This document shows, in pieces, positions 1-7,853 of a stretch of DNA of 64,000 nt. The DNA comes from Blautia sp. SC05B48 (GTDB lineage: Bacteria > Bacillota > Clostridia > Lachnospirales > Lachnospiraceae), in NCBI RefSeq assembly GCF_005848555.1, contig NZ_CP040518.1, positions 1,549,001 through 1,613,000 of the forward strand, read 5' to 3'. The stretch's first letter is position 1. Every line of letters starts with the position of its first letter. A program made the position numbers and the translations under genes. The notes under the pieces are model-generated. The model was not told the DNA's origin and searched no databases. It saw only the letters and a list, made by a program, of their open reading frames with translations.

Positions 1-309
1 GAAATGATGTCACAATCCGAAGTCTATGTGTATGAAGATGATAAAGTGATTCAAGGATTTGTAGGACTAAATGATGAATATATCGAAGGTATTTTTGTTT
101 CTGATGAAATGCAGTCGTGCGGCATAGGTAAGCTTTTATTGGATTATATTAAGGATAAAAAAGTTAGATTACAATTAAATGTATACCAGAAGAATGCCAG
201 AGCAATTTCTTTTTACCAAAGAGAAGGGTTCATTATTCAATGTGAAGGTTTTGATGAAACCACTGATGAAAAAGAGTACACCATGCTATGGAAACGGAAA
301 TCGGAATAA
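1..309 (+). CDS. GNAT family N-acetyltransferase, 5' end cut by window edge
   Basis: This is the C-terminal part of a GNAT acetyltransferase, an enzyme class that moves an acetyl group from acetyl-CoA to an amine. The frame is open from base 1, so the start lies outside the window. The acetyl-CoA loop is visible (QSCGIGKLLL), as is the usual C-terminal segment (ARAISFYQREGF). A nearly identical, complete relative of 141 residues lies at 30618-31043; by alignment about 40 N-terminal residues are missing here. The substrate cannot be told. The gene is followed after 15 bases by the ClbS/DfsB-like gene, so the two may be co-transcribed. Confidence 0.85.
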   Translation, partial: EMMSQSEVYVYEDDKVIQGFVGLNDEYIEGIFVSDEMQSCGIGKLLLDYIKDKKVRLQLNVYQKNARAISFYQREGFIIQCEGFDETTDEKEYTMLWKRKSE

Positions 310-324
310 GAAGGAGATAGACTA

Positions 325-843
325 TTGAAAGCATACGAGAATAAAGACGAACTTAAAAACGAAATAAATAAAAGCTTTGCAAAGTATATTTCGGAATTTA
401 ATGATATTCCAGAATCCTTAAAAGACAAAAGGGTTGATGGTGTTGATCGAACTCCAGCAGAAAATCTTGCTTACCAGGTTGGCTGGACAACTCTCGTTCT
501 TAAATGGGAAGCAGACGAAAGAAAGGGGATTGATGTCAAAACTCCTTCAGATGATTTTAAGTGGAATCAGCTTGGTGAATTATATCAATGGTTTACAGAT
601 ATATACGCTCATCTGTCGATACAAGAGTTGAAAGATATATTGAATGAGAATGTGCATTCTATTTATGCGATGATAGATTCGCTAAGTGAGGAAGAATTAT
701 TCAAACCACATATGAGAAAATGGGCTGACGAAGCAACTAAAACAGCTGTCTGGGAAGTATACAAGTTCATACATGTTAACACAGTTGCCCCATTCGGAAC
801 ATTTAGAACTAAGATTAGAAAATGGAAAAAAATAGCACTATAA
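325..843 (+). CDS. ClbS/DfsB family protein (DUF1706, DinB-like fold)
   Basis: The protein has 172 residues and reads as a member of the ClbS/DfsB (DUF1706) four-helix-bundle family. Typical features are the AENLAYQVGW segment after the first helix, KWNQLG in the middle, and a conserved C-terminus around INTVAPFGTFRTKIRKWKK. ClbS itself is a colibactin self-resistance hydrolase; most relatives have no known substrate, so only the family is claimed. Start: TTG at 325 preceded by AAGGAGAT at 310-317. It follows the acetyltransferase by 15 bases. Confidence 0.85.
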   Translation: MKAYENKDELKNEINKSFAKYISEFNDIPESLKDKRVDGVDRTPAENLAYQVGWTTLVLKWEADERKGIDVKTPSDDFKWNQLGELYQWFTDIYAHLSIQELKDILNENVHSIYAMIDSLSEEELFKPHMRKWADEATKTAVWEVYKFIHVNTVAPFGTFRTKIRKWKKIAL

Positions 844-1004
844 AGTAAAGAGTCTTTTAGCTTAGATGAGAAGAACGGGAATAATCACAACAGATTCCGA
901 GAATCAGAAGAGATCATCTTGGATACTTGTCAAGAATTTAATTAATTTCAGGAAAAAATGCAGAAATCTAATGTTACGATGTTCTACAATCTCCGTCATA
1001 ATAA

Positions 1005-1045
1005 AAATATCTCCATCATTTCAAAAGAGAATGACGGAGATATTT
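1005..1045 (-). terminator. intrinsic terminator (minus strand)
   Basis: Arms 1005-1020 and 1030-1045 pair over 16 bases with one mismatch and are followed on the minus strand by a T-rich stretch. It sits just after the stop codon of the minus-strand ATPase scrap, so it is probably that lost gene's terminator. Confidence 0.6.
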
Positions 1046-1053
1046 CGCCCTGC

Positions 1054-1140
1054 TTATTCTTGTAGTAACCAATCGGCTATATCGTGAATTTCGATTTCTT
1101 CATAGCTATATAGGGGATGTTTGGTTCTGCGGGCATTGCT
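1054..1140 (-). pseudogene. AAA_14/DUF4143 ATPase, C-terminal scrap
   Basis: The minus strand encodes about 28 residues ending in EIHDIADWLLQE and a stop at 1054-1056. This matches the expected C-terminal end of the AAA_14/DUF4143 ATPase whose larger remnant ends at the shared segment ARTKHP near 2660. No start and no body are present. The surrounding 844-1363 stretch holds no intact gene. Confidence 0.55.
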
Positions 1141-1239
1141 TAATTTACTGACGAAGACGATGAAGCAATGAAAAACACGATTAAAATGCGGGATAAACAC
1201 TGCTTCTAAAGAATATAATATGATTGTGGAATAGAAATA

Positions 1240-1337
1240 CGCAACAAGTTACAAAAATCTATTTCAATGTCCAGCTGATATATTGATTTTTGAAGTCCAT
1301 CCGGATATGCTAGAATAGAAAAATGCAACATGTTGCA
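1240..1337. promoter_or_regulatory. Repeated operator-like palindrome before truncated ATPase gene
   Basis: TGCAACATGTTGCA at 1324-1337 is a perfect 14-bp palindrome. A degenerate copy (CGCAACAAGTTACA, 1240-1253) lies 84 bases upstream, and both are embedded in the same context (GAATAGAAA before, AAAATCT after). A possible -35 TTGATT and -10 TATGCT with 17-bp spacing lie just before the perfect copy, which would then overlap the transcription start. This is consistent with repressor binding sites; the regulator is unknown. Confidence 0.5.
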
Positions 1338-1363
1338 AAAATCTTTTATAGTGAGGCTTTAAG

Positions 1364-1475
1364 ATGGAGATTCACAGAGATTTTTATTTGGATAAATTGA
1401 TAAAAAGAAAGAATAATGGATTGATTAAGGTAATTACTGGTATTCGTCGATGTGGAAAATCCGTATCCCATTTCC
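1364..1475 (+). pseudogene. AAA_14/DUF4143 ATPase, N-terminal scrap
   Basis: A start at 1364 opens a frame with the typical N-terminus of AAA_14 ATPases, including the P-loop GIRRCGKS. Homology stops right after the P-loop, near 1470, where the sequence changes to the upstream part of leader copy A. Family members have about 400 residues; only about 36 remain. C-terminal scraps of the same family lie at 1054-1140 and 2660-2990 on the other strand. Confidence 0.7.
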
Positions 1476-1576
1476 TTATTATTCAATCAATCATTAATTG
1501 TAAAAATTAAGAAGCATTTCAATCAGTTCACCATGTCACTTTTATTTTGTGTTATAATGTGTTATCAGATTTTTTA

Positions 1577-1740
1577 CCCTTGTATTTTCCCTTATCAGAG
1601 TTCGTAAACACTGGCGGGACGATATAACACAAGGGAAACAATAAGGGAAAGCTCACCTGCGACAAATCCGGTGTTTTCAAGGGTTTACAGAGAATTTAAT
1701 AACAAAATATAACAGTTATTAAATCTCTTAAAACAGGTGA
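1577..1740 (+). promoter_or_regulatory. 164-nt structured leader element, copy A
   Basis: First of three copies of the same 164-base element (others at 16918 and 26068). Helix H1: 1577-1595 with 1630-1648 (19 positions, three mismatches). H2: GTAAACACTGG near 1604 with CCGGT near 1668 and GTTTAC near 1683. H3: TCACCTG with CAGGTGA at the 3' end. H4: AGAGAATTTAATAAC with GTTATTAAATCTCT. H1/H2 and H2/H3 cross, so a pseudoknotted fold is implied. An extended -10 (TGTTATAAT, 1550-1558) places the transcript start just before the core. The EFR1 start codon follows 34 bases after the core with a GGAGGTGAT ribosome site. Confidence 0.65.
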
Positions 1741-1774
1741 AATCTCAATCGGAAGTCGTGGAGGTGATTTTATT

Positions 1775-2533
1775 ATGATTTTGTGCTTTTCAGGAACCGG
1801 CAACAGCCGTTATATAGCGAAAAAAATTGCAGTTGAATTGCAGGACGAGATTGTAGATGTGAATGCGAAAATCAAGGCAGTAGATTATTCGCCAATAAAA
1901 ACAGGTGAGAATGTAGTCGTTGTAACTCCGACTTATGCGTGGCGTATTCCCCGAATTGTGTCGGATTGGCTTTCCAAAACGAAATTGCTTTCCGCAAAAC
2001 GTATTTGGTTTGTTATGAACTGCGGCAGTGAAATTGGCAATGCGTCAAAATATAATCGTAGTCTTGCTGAGCAAAAGCACTTATGTTATATGGGTACATC
2101 TCAAATTCTTATGCCGGAAAACTATATTGCCATGTTCGATGCACCCCAGGCAGAGGAAGCAAGAAAAATTGTAAAAAATGCTGAGCCTACTATTGAGGAT
2201 ACCATTGCCTGTATTAAGACAGAGCAACCTTTCCCTGTACCACGAAACAATCTCTACGACCGTTTTATGAGTGGTCCGGTAAATCCGATTTTTTATCAGT
2301 TCTTCGTGAAAGCTACTGCATTTCAGACAGATGATACTTGTATCGGATGCGGTCAATGTGTTAAAAACTGTCCAAAGAATAACATTGCACTTGAAAACGG
2401 AAAGCCGATATGGGGGAATCAATGTACTCACTGTATGGCATGTATTTGTTATTGCCCCACAGAAGCAATAGAGTATGGCAAAAAGAGCATAGGAAAACCG
2501 CGTTATCATTTTGAGCAGTTAAAGATGAAATGA
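1775..2533 (+). CDS. EFR1 family ferrodoxin (flavodoxin plus 2x[4Fe-4S])
   Basis: The protein has 252 residues. The N-terminal flavodoxin-like fold shows the FMN phosphate loop FSGTGNSRY at residues 5-13. The C-terminal ferredoxin has two CxxCxxCxxxC motifs, starting at residue 189 (CIGCGQCVKNC) and residue 217 (CTHCMACICYC). Such fusions carry electrons between a flavin and two iron-sulfur clusters in anaerobes; the partner is unknown. It is the only complete gene in this stretch, is preceded by leader copy A, and has GGAGGTGAT before the ATG. A scrap of a second copy lies at 6178-6283. Confidence 0.92.
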   Translation: MILCFSGTGNSRYIAKKIAVELQDEIVDVNAKIKAVDYSPIKTGENVVVVTPTYAWRIPRIVSDWLSKTKLLSAKRIWFVMNCGSEIGNASKYNRSLAEQKHLCYMGTSQILMPENYIAMFDAPQAEEARKIVKNAEPTIEDTIACIKTEQPFPVPRNNLYDRFMSGPVNPIFYQFFVKATAFQTDDTCIGCGQCVKNCPKNNIALENGKPIWGNQCTHCMACICYCPTEAIEYGKKSIGKPRYHFEQLKMK

Positions 2534-2659
2534 TTTGTAAAGTGTCGATAACGTGGAATTTAACTGAGAAAACCCCAGTTTGCATTGATGATAAGCAGTT
2601 CATCTGAATCCTGTTCAATATATGAATATGAGCAGGATTTTTCTATTTACAACAATATT

Positions 2660-2990
2660 TTTTAGGGGATGTTTGGTTCTGGCAATAATCATTTTCGGAT
2701 AAGCATCTCGAATCTGAAGCAGTGGAGAACATTCTCTCTCAAATGTTTCCTGCCCGGAAATGTTGTTGCTGACCTGAAGATAAAACTTCTCGCTACCTCT
2801 CTGAGCCACAAAGTCGATTTTCTTTTGATAGAGCTTGCCGACATAAACATCGTATCCACGGCGAAGAAGCTCGATGCAAACGATGTTTTCATATACTCTG
2901 CCATAATCCATATTTCTGCTTCCCAGTATTGAATATCGAATACCGCTGTCACACAAATAGAACTTTTCAGAGCTTTCAAGGTATTTCTTT
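2660..2990 (-). pseudogene. AAA_14/DUF4143 ATPase, C-terminal remnant
   Basis: Minus-strand frame encoding the DUF4143 region of an AAA_14-type ATPase: a segment reading [14 protein letters not shown], then [17 protein letters not shown] and [10 protein letters not shown], ending at IIARTKHP. The frame then runs into unrelated sequence at the junction AGGGGATGTTTGG, which is also present near 1112 in the other scrap. No N-terminal half is attached, so this is a decayed fragment, not a short gene. Confidence 0.7.
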
Positions 2991-3252
2991 TTTCATTTTT
3001 CGAAACCGCTTCGTTGTACTTAGTATACCGTCTGCTAAAAGTATATGAAAGATGTCGCTTTCAAAAACACAAATTTTTTTATTTTTTGAAAGTGGAAACT
3101 ATGTAAAGGCAACCCGATTCTTTACTGAATTTCAAGTAAAATGCAGAAATTTCAAAAAGATTGCTTTTGACCACTGTAAAACATGCTCTGAGCGTTTCGT
3201 TATATGAAGGGATAATTTTTCTTTCATATTTCAAAGAAAAGAGGATAAAGAA

Positions 3253-3591
3253 ATGTCAGAGAAAAGATGTTATACAGTTCAGGAGTTACAGGAAATCTTA
3301 GGAGTCAGCAGACCTACTATTTATAACCTTTTGAAGAAAAAGGAATTCCGGTGTATCAATTCTGAATGGAAATCAAATCAAGACACACAGTCATTTAATG
3401 AAAATATCGAGAAGGAATACCAGAAACTTTTGGAAACACTGTCTCCGGAACAAGAGAAAGTGCCTACGGAGTACTGTGATGAAATATTTGCCAGCGGAGC
3501 AGAAACAGAAGAGTTTTTCTATCGCCTGGGTATAAAGGATGGACTGAGATTAAAAAGTACGGTAAAATCTGTATTAGAAATGATGTCGTGA
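3253..3591 (+). CDS. Excisionase-type HTH fused to DUF6809-like tail
   Basis: 112 residues. Residues 1-33 are a typical excisionase/MerR-type helix-turn-helix (YTVQELQEILGVSRPTIYNL). The expected wing (IGGKYRI-like) is missing. Instead the protein continues into a segment resembling small DUF6809 proteins (EYQKLLETLSPEQEK, FFYRLGIKDGLRL). The join near residue 36 suggests a chimera of two genes; whether it is functional is unknown. The ribosome site AAGAGGAT precedes ATG 3253. A remnant with the same tail lies at 34033-34096. Confidence 0.6.
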   Translation: MSEKRCYTVQELQEILGVSRPTIYNLLKKKEFRCINSEWKSNQDTQSFNENIEKEYQKLLETLSPEQEKVPTEYCDEIFASGAETEEFFYRLGIKDGLRLKSTVKSVLEMMS

Positions 3592-3617
3592 AATTGGAAT
3601 TGTAGAAGAAATAGATG

Positions 3618-3649
3618 ATTCAGTTGTCGTAAATTTGCGACAACTGAAT
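3618..3649. repeat. Perfect 12-bp inverted repeat
   Basis: Arms ATTCAGTTGTCG (3618-3629) and its exact complement (3638-3649) around an 8-base loop, just after the HTH/DUF6809 gene. There is no T-run, so it is a hairpin or operator rather than a clear terminator. Confidence 0.6.
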
Positions 3650-3771
3650 AAGACGGTAAAACGAAGTATGCTTTAGAATTATTAGTTCTGGTAAATCCGT
3701 TGGTTGTGCGGATTTATGCACTGCTATTTGATGTAAACTGGTAACATCAGAATTAGATAAATCAGAAAAAA

Positions 3772-3798
3772 GAGATAAAAGAGATAAAAGAGATAAAA
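3772..3798 (+). repeat. 9-bp tandem repeat, three units
   Basis: Three exact copies of GAGATAAAA in a row, followed by a partial unit (GAGAAGAGA). The tract lies immediately before the GTG start at 3811 and supplies its ribosome-binding region, so unit number could alter translation. Confidence 0.7.
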
Positions 3799-3810
3799 GA
3801 GAAGAGATAT

Positions 3811-4168
3811 GTGGCTGCCGGATTTTTTTATTCAAAGACTTTTAAAATCATAGCGACAGTAATCATTAGTGTTGAACTGATAATCATAATTACATTGAAG
3901 GTAGTGGATCTTTACTGTGACGAACCGGGACGTAACAGTACGAGCAACAGCTATTCCAGTAAATCCCAAAGAAGTTATTCTTCCGGCAAGAAGAGTAAAT
4001 ACATACAGTAATTCTTATTCATCCAGAAGAAACGATTCTTATGATGTTTATAATTATGATGACCCGGATGATTTCGCTGATGACTGGGCAGAGGAATTTG
4101 GTGGAGGAAATTATGATGGCGGATATGATGATGCGTATGATTATTGGGAGGAGAACTACGGGAAATAA
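3811..4168 (+). pseudogene. Small membrane protein with acidic tail, frameshifted
   Basis: The first frame (GTG 3811) gives one hydrophobic segment (residues 10-29), then a Ser/Lys-rich stretch, and stops at 4009-4011. The next frame continues directly with the same composition (TYSNSYSSRRNDSYD) and then an Asp/Gly/Tyr-rich tail ending at 4168. Read together they form one single-pass membrane protein of about 118 residues with a frameshift near 3990-4010. This could be decay or a sequencing indel. No function is known. Confidence 0.55.
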
Positions 4169-4198
4169 TAATGCAAGGAAATTGTGGAGGTAAATTTG

Positions 4199-5014
4199 TT
4201 GAAAGAAAGTACATATCAAACTCCTTGTGGAACGATTCATTATTGGTCAAGTATTCTGAGGTTGGATACAACGACGCTTGTATTTCTTCCGGGGCTGACT
4301 GCTGACCATAGACTGTTTGATAAACAGGTTGAGCACTTCGTGAAAAAATATAATATTATTGTATGGGATGCACCGGCTCATGCCTCCTCTTGGCCGTTCC
4401 GGTTTGAATTTGATCTGTTTGATAAGGCAAAATGGCTGAATGGGATCCTTGAAAAAGAAGAAATCAGAAAACCGATTATGATCGGCCAATCAATGGGAGG
4501 ATATGTGGGACAGGCTTATGCACAATTGTATCCCGACCGGCTGGCAGGCTTTATCTCCATTGATTCGGCACCGTTGCAGAGAAACTATGTGACATCAGTG
4601 GAAATCTGGCTTCTGAAAAGAATGGAACCAATATATACACATTACCCATGGAAGTTGCTTTTGAAATCCGGAACTGAGGGAGTTGCAACTTCTAATTATG
4701 GCAGAAACCTGATGAAGGAAATGATGTTGGTCTATGATGGTGATCAGCATCGTTATGCACAAATTGCAGGGCATGGATTTCGTATTCTGGCAGAGGCGAT
4801 GGAAAAGGAGCTGCCATATGAAATTAAATGCCCTTCCCTGTTGATATGTGGTACAAAGGATCATGCCGGTTCATGTATTCGGTATAACAGAGCATGGCAT
4901 CGAAAAACGAAAATTCCTTTAAAGTGGATTGAAGGGGCCGGTCATAATTCTAATACAGATAAACCGGAGATGATAAATAGTTTACTAGAAGAATTCCTCT
5001 CGAAGGTTTTATGA
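4199..5014 (+). CDS. Alpha/beta hydrolase
   Basis: 271 residues with an alpha/beta-hydrolase fold. The oxyanion strand LVFLPGLTADHRLF is near the start, the nucleophile elbow GQSMGG places Ser98, and the C-terminal GAGHNSN gives the catalytic His249. An Asp in ICGTKDHAG is the likely acid. Start chosen at TTG 4199, eight bases after GGAGG at 4186-4190; a TTG at 4196 and a GTG at 4184 are also in frame but badly spaced. The substrate cannot be predicted. Confidence 0.88.
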   Translation: MKESTYQTPCGTIHYWSSILRLDTTTLVFLPGLTADHRLFDKQVEHFVKKYNIIVWDAPAHASSWPFRFEFDLFDKAKWLNGILEKEEIRKPIMIGQSMGGYVGQAYAQLYPDRLAGFISIDSAPLQRNYVTSVEIWLLKRMEPIYTHYPWKLLLKSGTEGVATSNYGRNLMKEMMLVYDGDQHRYAQIAGHGFRILAEAMEKELPYEIKCPSLLICGTKDHAGSCIRYNRAWHRKTKIPLKWIEGAGHNSNTDKPEMINSLLEEFLSKVL

Positions 5015-5064
5015 GAGGCAACTTAAAGTTATTTGAATTAAAAAGCGAATAGAGAGAAAAAGTA

Positions 5065-5238
5065 ATGAAAAATATATTGATTATTTCAAGCTCACTTGGT
5101 GATCTGAATGGTTTTGTAGAGCATCTGGAAGAATACAGGATTGCAGGAAAAATATATGCAGCAAACGTGATGGATGCTGGATTGGTCAAGAATCAAAGTG
5201 TTTTCCAAAAAGCCTACGATATGGGATATTCTATTTAA
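5065..5238 (+). pseudogene. NADPH-dependent FMN reductase, internally deleted remnant
   Basis: A 57-residue frame starts like a flavodoxin-type reductase (MKNILIISSSLGD) and jumps to what looks like its C-terminus (GKIYAANVMDAG, QKAYDMGYSI). The family usually has about 180 residues, so the middle appears to be deleted. Too short to bind FMN. Confidence 0.45.
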
Positions 5239-5349
5239 GCCGTTGAAAATCGAGAAAGCCATACACAACCTGATGGAAAAATCCACGTAGCCAATATCGA
5301 AGGAGTGTAAAGAACTTATTATGTCTGTTGGAAAGAGAGGTGAAAAGTT

Positions 5350-5820
5350 ATGAAGTTATTATTTAAACAAAGGCTGTTTTCATGGTTTGACAGCTATGAT
5401 ATCTATGATGAAGCAGGCAACACTGTTTATGTAGTAAAAGGCCAGTTGTCCTGGGGACATAAGCTTGTAATTTATGATGCCCATGGAAATGAAGTAGGAA
5501 TGGTTGTTCAGAAAGTTCTTACCTTCCTTCCTAAATTCGAGATTTATAAAAACGGCAGTTATATAGGATGCCTGAGCAAAGAATTCTCATTCCTGACGCC
5601 ACATTATAATATTGATTACAATGGATGGCATATTGATGGAACCATTATGGAATGGGACTATAGCATTCTTGATCGAAGTGGATATTTAATTGCACGGGTC
5701 AATAAAGAACTGTTTCATATGACTGATACATATGTCATTGATGCACAGAATCCAGGAAATGCGTTGGATGCGTTGATGTTTGTACTAGCAATCGATGCAG
5801 AAAAATGTTCCAGGAATTAA
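5350..5820 (+). CDS. LURP-one-related (tubby-like) family protein
   Basis: 156 residues with the repeated beta-strand pattern of LURP-one-related/YxjI proteins: FSWFDSYDIYDEAGNTVY, GHKLVIYDAHGNEVG, PKFEIYKNGSYIG, DYSILDRSGYLIARV. The fold is a small beta barrel around one helix; the bacterial role is unknown. GAGAGGTG precedes ATG 5350. The length fits the family. Confidence 0.85.
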   Translation: MKLLFKQRLFSWFDSYDIYDEAGNTVYVVKGQLSWGHKLVIYDAHGNEVGMVVQKVLTFLPKFEIYKNGSYIGCLSKEFSFLTPHYNIDYNGWHIDGTIMEWDYSILDRSGYLIARVNKELFHMTDTYVIDAQNPGNALDALMFVLAIDAEKCSRN

Positions 5821-5860
5821 ATAATTGATCTTGTTACTGTAATTATTCGGAGGATGAAGC

Positions 5861-6079
5861 GTGGGAATATTCAAAAAGAAAATAGTGAAAAAAACATATG
5901 ACCGAGAACATATGAAACCAGTAATTCGTGCAAGCATTTGTACCGGAGAAGAAGTAGCAGGGTTCAAAGACATACGAACCGGAAAAATCGAAGAAATCAT
6001 GCTGATCAGATCACCGGAAGACTTAGAAAAATTCAAAGCGATATATGAGATAGCAGAGGAAATTGCAAAAGAATATTAG
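5861..6079 (+). CDS. Small conserved protein of unknown function
   Basis: 72 residues from GTG 5861, with CGGAGGA at 5849-5855 as ribosome site. The sequence has a basic N-terminus (FKKKIVKK), a central CTGEEVAGFKD segment and an acidic helical C-terminus. I recognise it only as a small protein of the type seen in Lachnospiraceae; no domain is assigned. Confidence 0.6.
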   Translation: MGIFKKKIVKKTYDREHMKPVIRASICTGEEVAGFKDIRTGKIEEIMLIRSPEDLEKFKAIYEIAEEIAKEY

Positions 6080-6105
6080 ACATTGGACAAGGAAGAGATG
6101 TTGTC

Positions 6106-6219
6106 ATGAGAACTATAGGTAATATCCTTTGGTTTATATTTGGAGGATTACTGGGCGGACTGGCATGGATTTTTGCAGGATGCATGCGGTCAATGTGTCA
6201 AAAACTGTCCGATGAATAA
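6106..6219 (+). pseudogene. YccF-like N-terminus fused to ferredoxin scrap
   Basis: The frame begins with the first transmembrane segment of a YccF-type membrane protein (MRTIGNILWFIFGGLLGG) and breaks at about 6180. From there the DNA is a copy of the EFR1 ferrodoxin gene read in another frame, so the ORF ends after 37 residues. The join falls in the short sequence GGATGC. Confidence 0.7.
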
Positions 6220-6283
6220 CATTGTATTTGAAAACGGAAAGCCGATATGGGGGAATCAATGTACTCACTGTATGGCATATAAC
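6178..6283 (+). pseudogene. EFR1 ferrodoxin internal scrap
   Basis: About 105 bases nearly identical to 2347-2443 of the intact EFR1 gene, covering part of the first Cys motif (GCGQCVKNCP) and the start of the second (CTHCMA). No start, stop or flavodoxin part is present. Confidence 0.8.
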
Positions 6284-6320
6284 GCCGATACAGGATTTTT
6301 ATAATCCTATACCGGCGTTT
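6281..6320. terminator. Hairpin terminator, bidirectional type
   Basis: AACGCCGATACAGGATT pairs with AATCCTATACCGGCGTT around a short AT-rich loop, followed by TTGTT. It ends the minus-strand AIM24 gene. Related hairpins occur at 17291-17334 and 43017-43057. Confidence 0.6.
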
Positions 6321-6348
6321 GTTGGTTACGAGAGAATGTGTTTTACGC

Positions 6349-7185
6349 TTACTTTCCAAATGTATTGCTGGATTTAGCTGCAGCTTTAGCTGCCATGGTG
6401 TTGGTGGACTCAAACAAGGAAGTTGTCGGCGCGACCGGACACATCAGTACTCGTCCTGTTCCACGATAAACATTTACCAGGCCCTCTCCGCTAACTGCAG
6501 ATCCTACAAGTGTTTTTGTAGATCTTTCTACGGTGAATTCAAGATTTGATGACCAGCATACAGCAAGATTTCCATCAATTTTCAGTTCATCATTTTCCAA
6601 TATGACTTCAATCAATTCATCTTCGGGAACATTAGATTCCAGTGCAGCTACACCATTTCCCTGCAAACTCAGATTAAACAGACCTTCGCCACCTAGCACG
6701 GCTGATGAAAGGTTCTTTCTGGCTACAACTTTACTTTTTACATTTGCATCACAAGCCAGGAACATGCCATCTTCAATTGTCATTCCGGCTGATCCCCACT
6801 TGCCAACATCTGCAAGAATAATGTATTTATATGTTGGTTCCAGTACCAGACAGCCTTCGCCAACATATTCCGGTTTAACCGCGGTTTCTTTGGTGACCGC
6901 ACCCTTGAGTGCCTTTCCAAGGAAATCTCCGATACCTTTTACCCCAGATGTGGCTTGTACATTACCACCCATCCACTGCATGGCACCGGCCTGGATAATA
7001 GCAGAATGGTCTTTATCAATATCAATAACAACCTGTCTTCTTCTGACATTCATTTTACTCATGAAATACTCATTCATTGCATTCATAGGTGAAACGCTGG
7101 CATCCTGTACATATTCAAGTACATGGAAGTTCCCGATACTTTTCGCATATTTTCTGTTTTCATTTTGTAAGTTTTCAATTCGCAT
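6349..7185 (-). CDS. AIM24 family protein
   Basis: 278 residues resembling AIM24/TIGR00266 proteins, which form a beta-rich double-psi-like fold. Typical Gly-rich strands are visible: LGGEGLFNLSLQG, SGEGLVNVYRGTGRV, and an Ala-rich C-terminus. An N-terminal extension of about 100 residues carries ISIDKD-like and QAGAMQWMGGNVQ segments. Function in bacteria is unknown. The ribosome site is AGGGAGAT before the ATG at 7185 on the minus strand. Confidence 0.85.
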   Translation of the reverse strand: MRIENLQNENRKYAKSIGNFHVLEYVQDASVSPMNAMNEYFMSKMNVRRRQVVIDIDKDHSAIIQAGAMQWMGGNVQATSGVKGIGDFLGKALKGAVTKETAVKPEYVGEGCLVLEPTYKYIILADVGKWGSAGMTIEDGMFLACDANVKSKVVARKNLSSAVLGGEGLFNLSLQGNGVAALESNVPEDELIEVILENDELKIDGNLAVCWSSNLEFTVERSTKTLVGSAVSGEGLVNVYRGTGRVLMCPVAPTTSLFESTNTMAAKAAAKSSNTFGK

Positions 7186-7412
7186 AGCATAATCTCCCTT
7201 TTAATAATAATCTATGATGTTGCTCGGATATGCTTATTATAAAAGAGTCAGCATAGATAGAAAACAATTCGTGCAGAGAAATATAAAGACAGAATTCTCA
7301 AAATTCGAGAAATATAAAGATGCAATTCCTCATGATGGATGTGTATTATGAAAAATAAATTTGTTATAGTGACAATATCAACAAAAAAACAGAATATAAA
7401 TGGGGTGATCAG

Positions 7413-7541
7413 ATGGAAGCGGCACAGAGAATTCGATTAATCCGGATAATAGAAAAGATGGAGAAAAATCCGGCATTTAGTAATAAGATTGGTATAAAGA
7501 ACACATCTGAATATTTATCAGAAAAAGAACAGAAAAAATGA
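7413..7541 (+). CDS. Small protein, 42 residues
   Basis: Short frame with a good ribosome site (GGGGTGAT) eight bases before ATG 7413. The sequence is basic with RIIEKMEKNPAF in the middle. Similar very small proteins occur in this bacterial family; function unknown. It lies 40 bases before the small membrane protein and may be co-transcribed. Confidence 0.5.
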   Translation: MEAAQRIRLIRIIEKMEKNPAFSNKIGIKNTSEYLSEKEQKK

Positions 7542-7580
7542 AAGACACATATCAAAATGAGTTTCAGAAGGAGTAATAAA

Positions 7581-7796
7581 ATGTTATCGTTATTATTTAC
7601 AATTTGTATGATTTGGTTTGTTGGAAAATTTTTTATATTTGGATTAAAAGCATCCTGGGGAATTATGAAACTACTTTGCACAGTTATTTTCTTCCCGGTG
7701 ATATTGATTGGCATGGTTGTAGGTGGACTGATGTACATTGCATTTCCATTATTGATCATCGGTGGCATTATAGCATTGGTGACATCACGTTCATAA
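7581..7796 (+). CDS. Small two-segment membrane protein
   Basis: 71 residues, almost all hydrophobic, with segments at about residues 4-25 and 32-66 (the latter likely two helices). Start at ATG 7581, nine bases after AAGGAG; an upstream in-frame ATG at 7557 lacks a ribosome site. No family recognised. Confidence 0.6.
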   Translation: MLSLLFTICMIWFVGKFFIFGLKASWGIMKLLCTVIFFPVILIGMVVGGLMYIAFPLLIIGGIIALVTSRS

Positions 7797-7853
7797 TGGA
7801 TCAGGAGGAGAAAACAGAAAGTATCATCAATCAATTACAGCGTATGTAAAGAA

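Noticed and set aside
866-1087. A 73-codon plus-strand frame.
   Set aside because: It covers the minus-strand terminator hairpin and an ATPase scrap; no ribosome site and no family resemblance.
2669-2932. An 87-codon plus-strand frame.
   Set aside because: Shadow of the minus-strand DUF4143 remnant, which has clear family segments.
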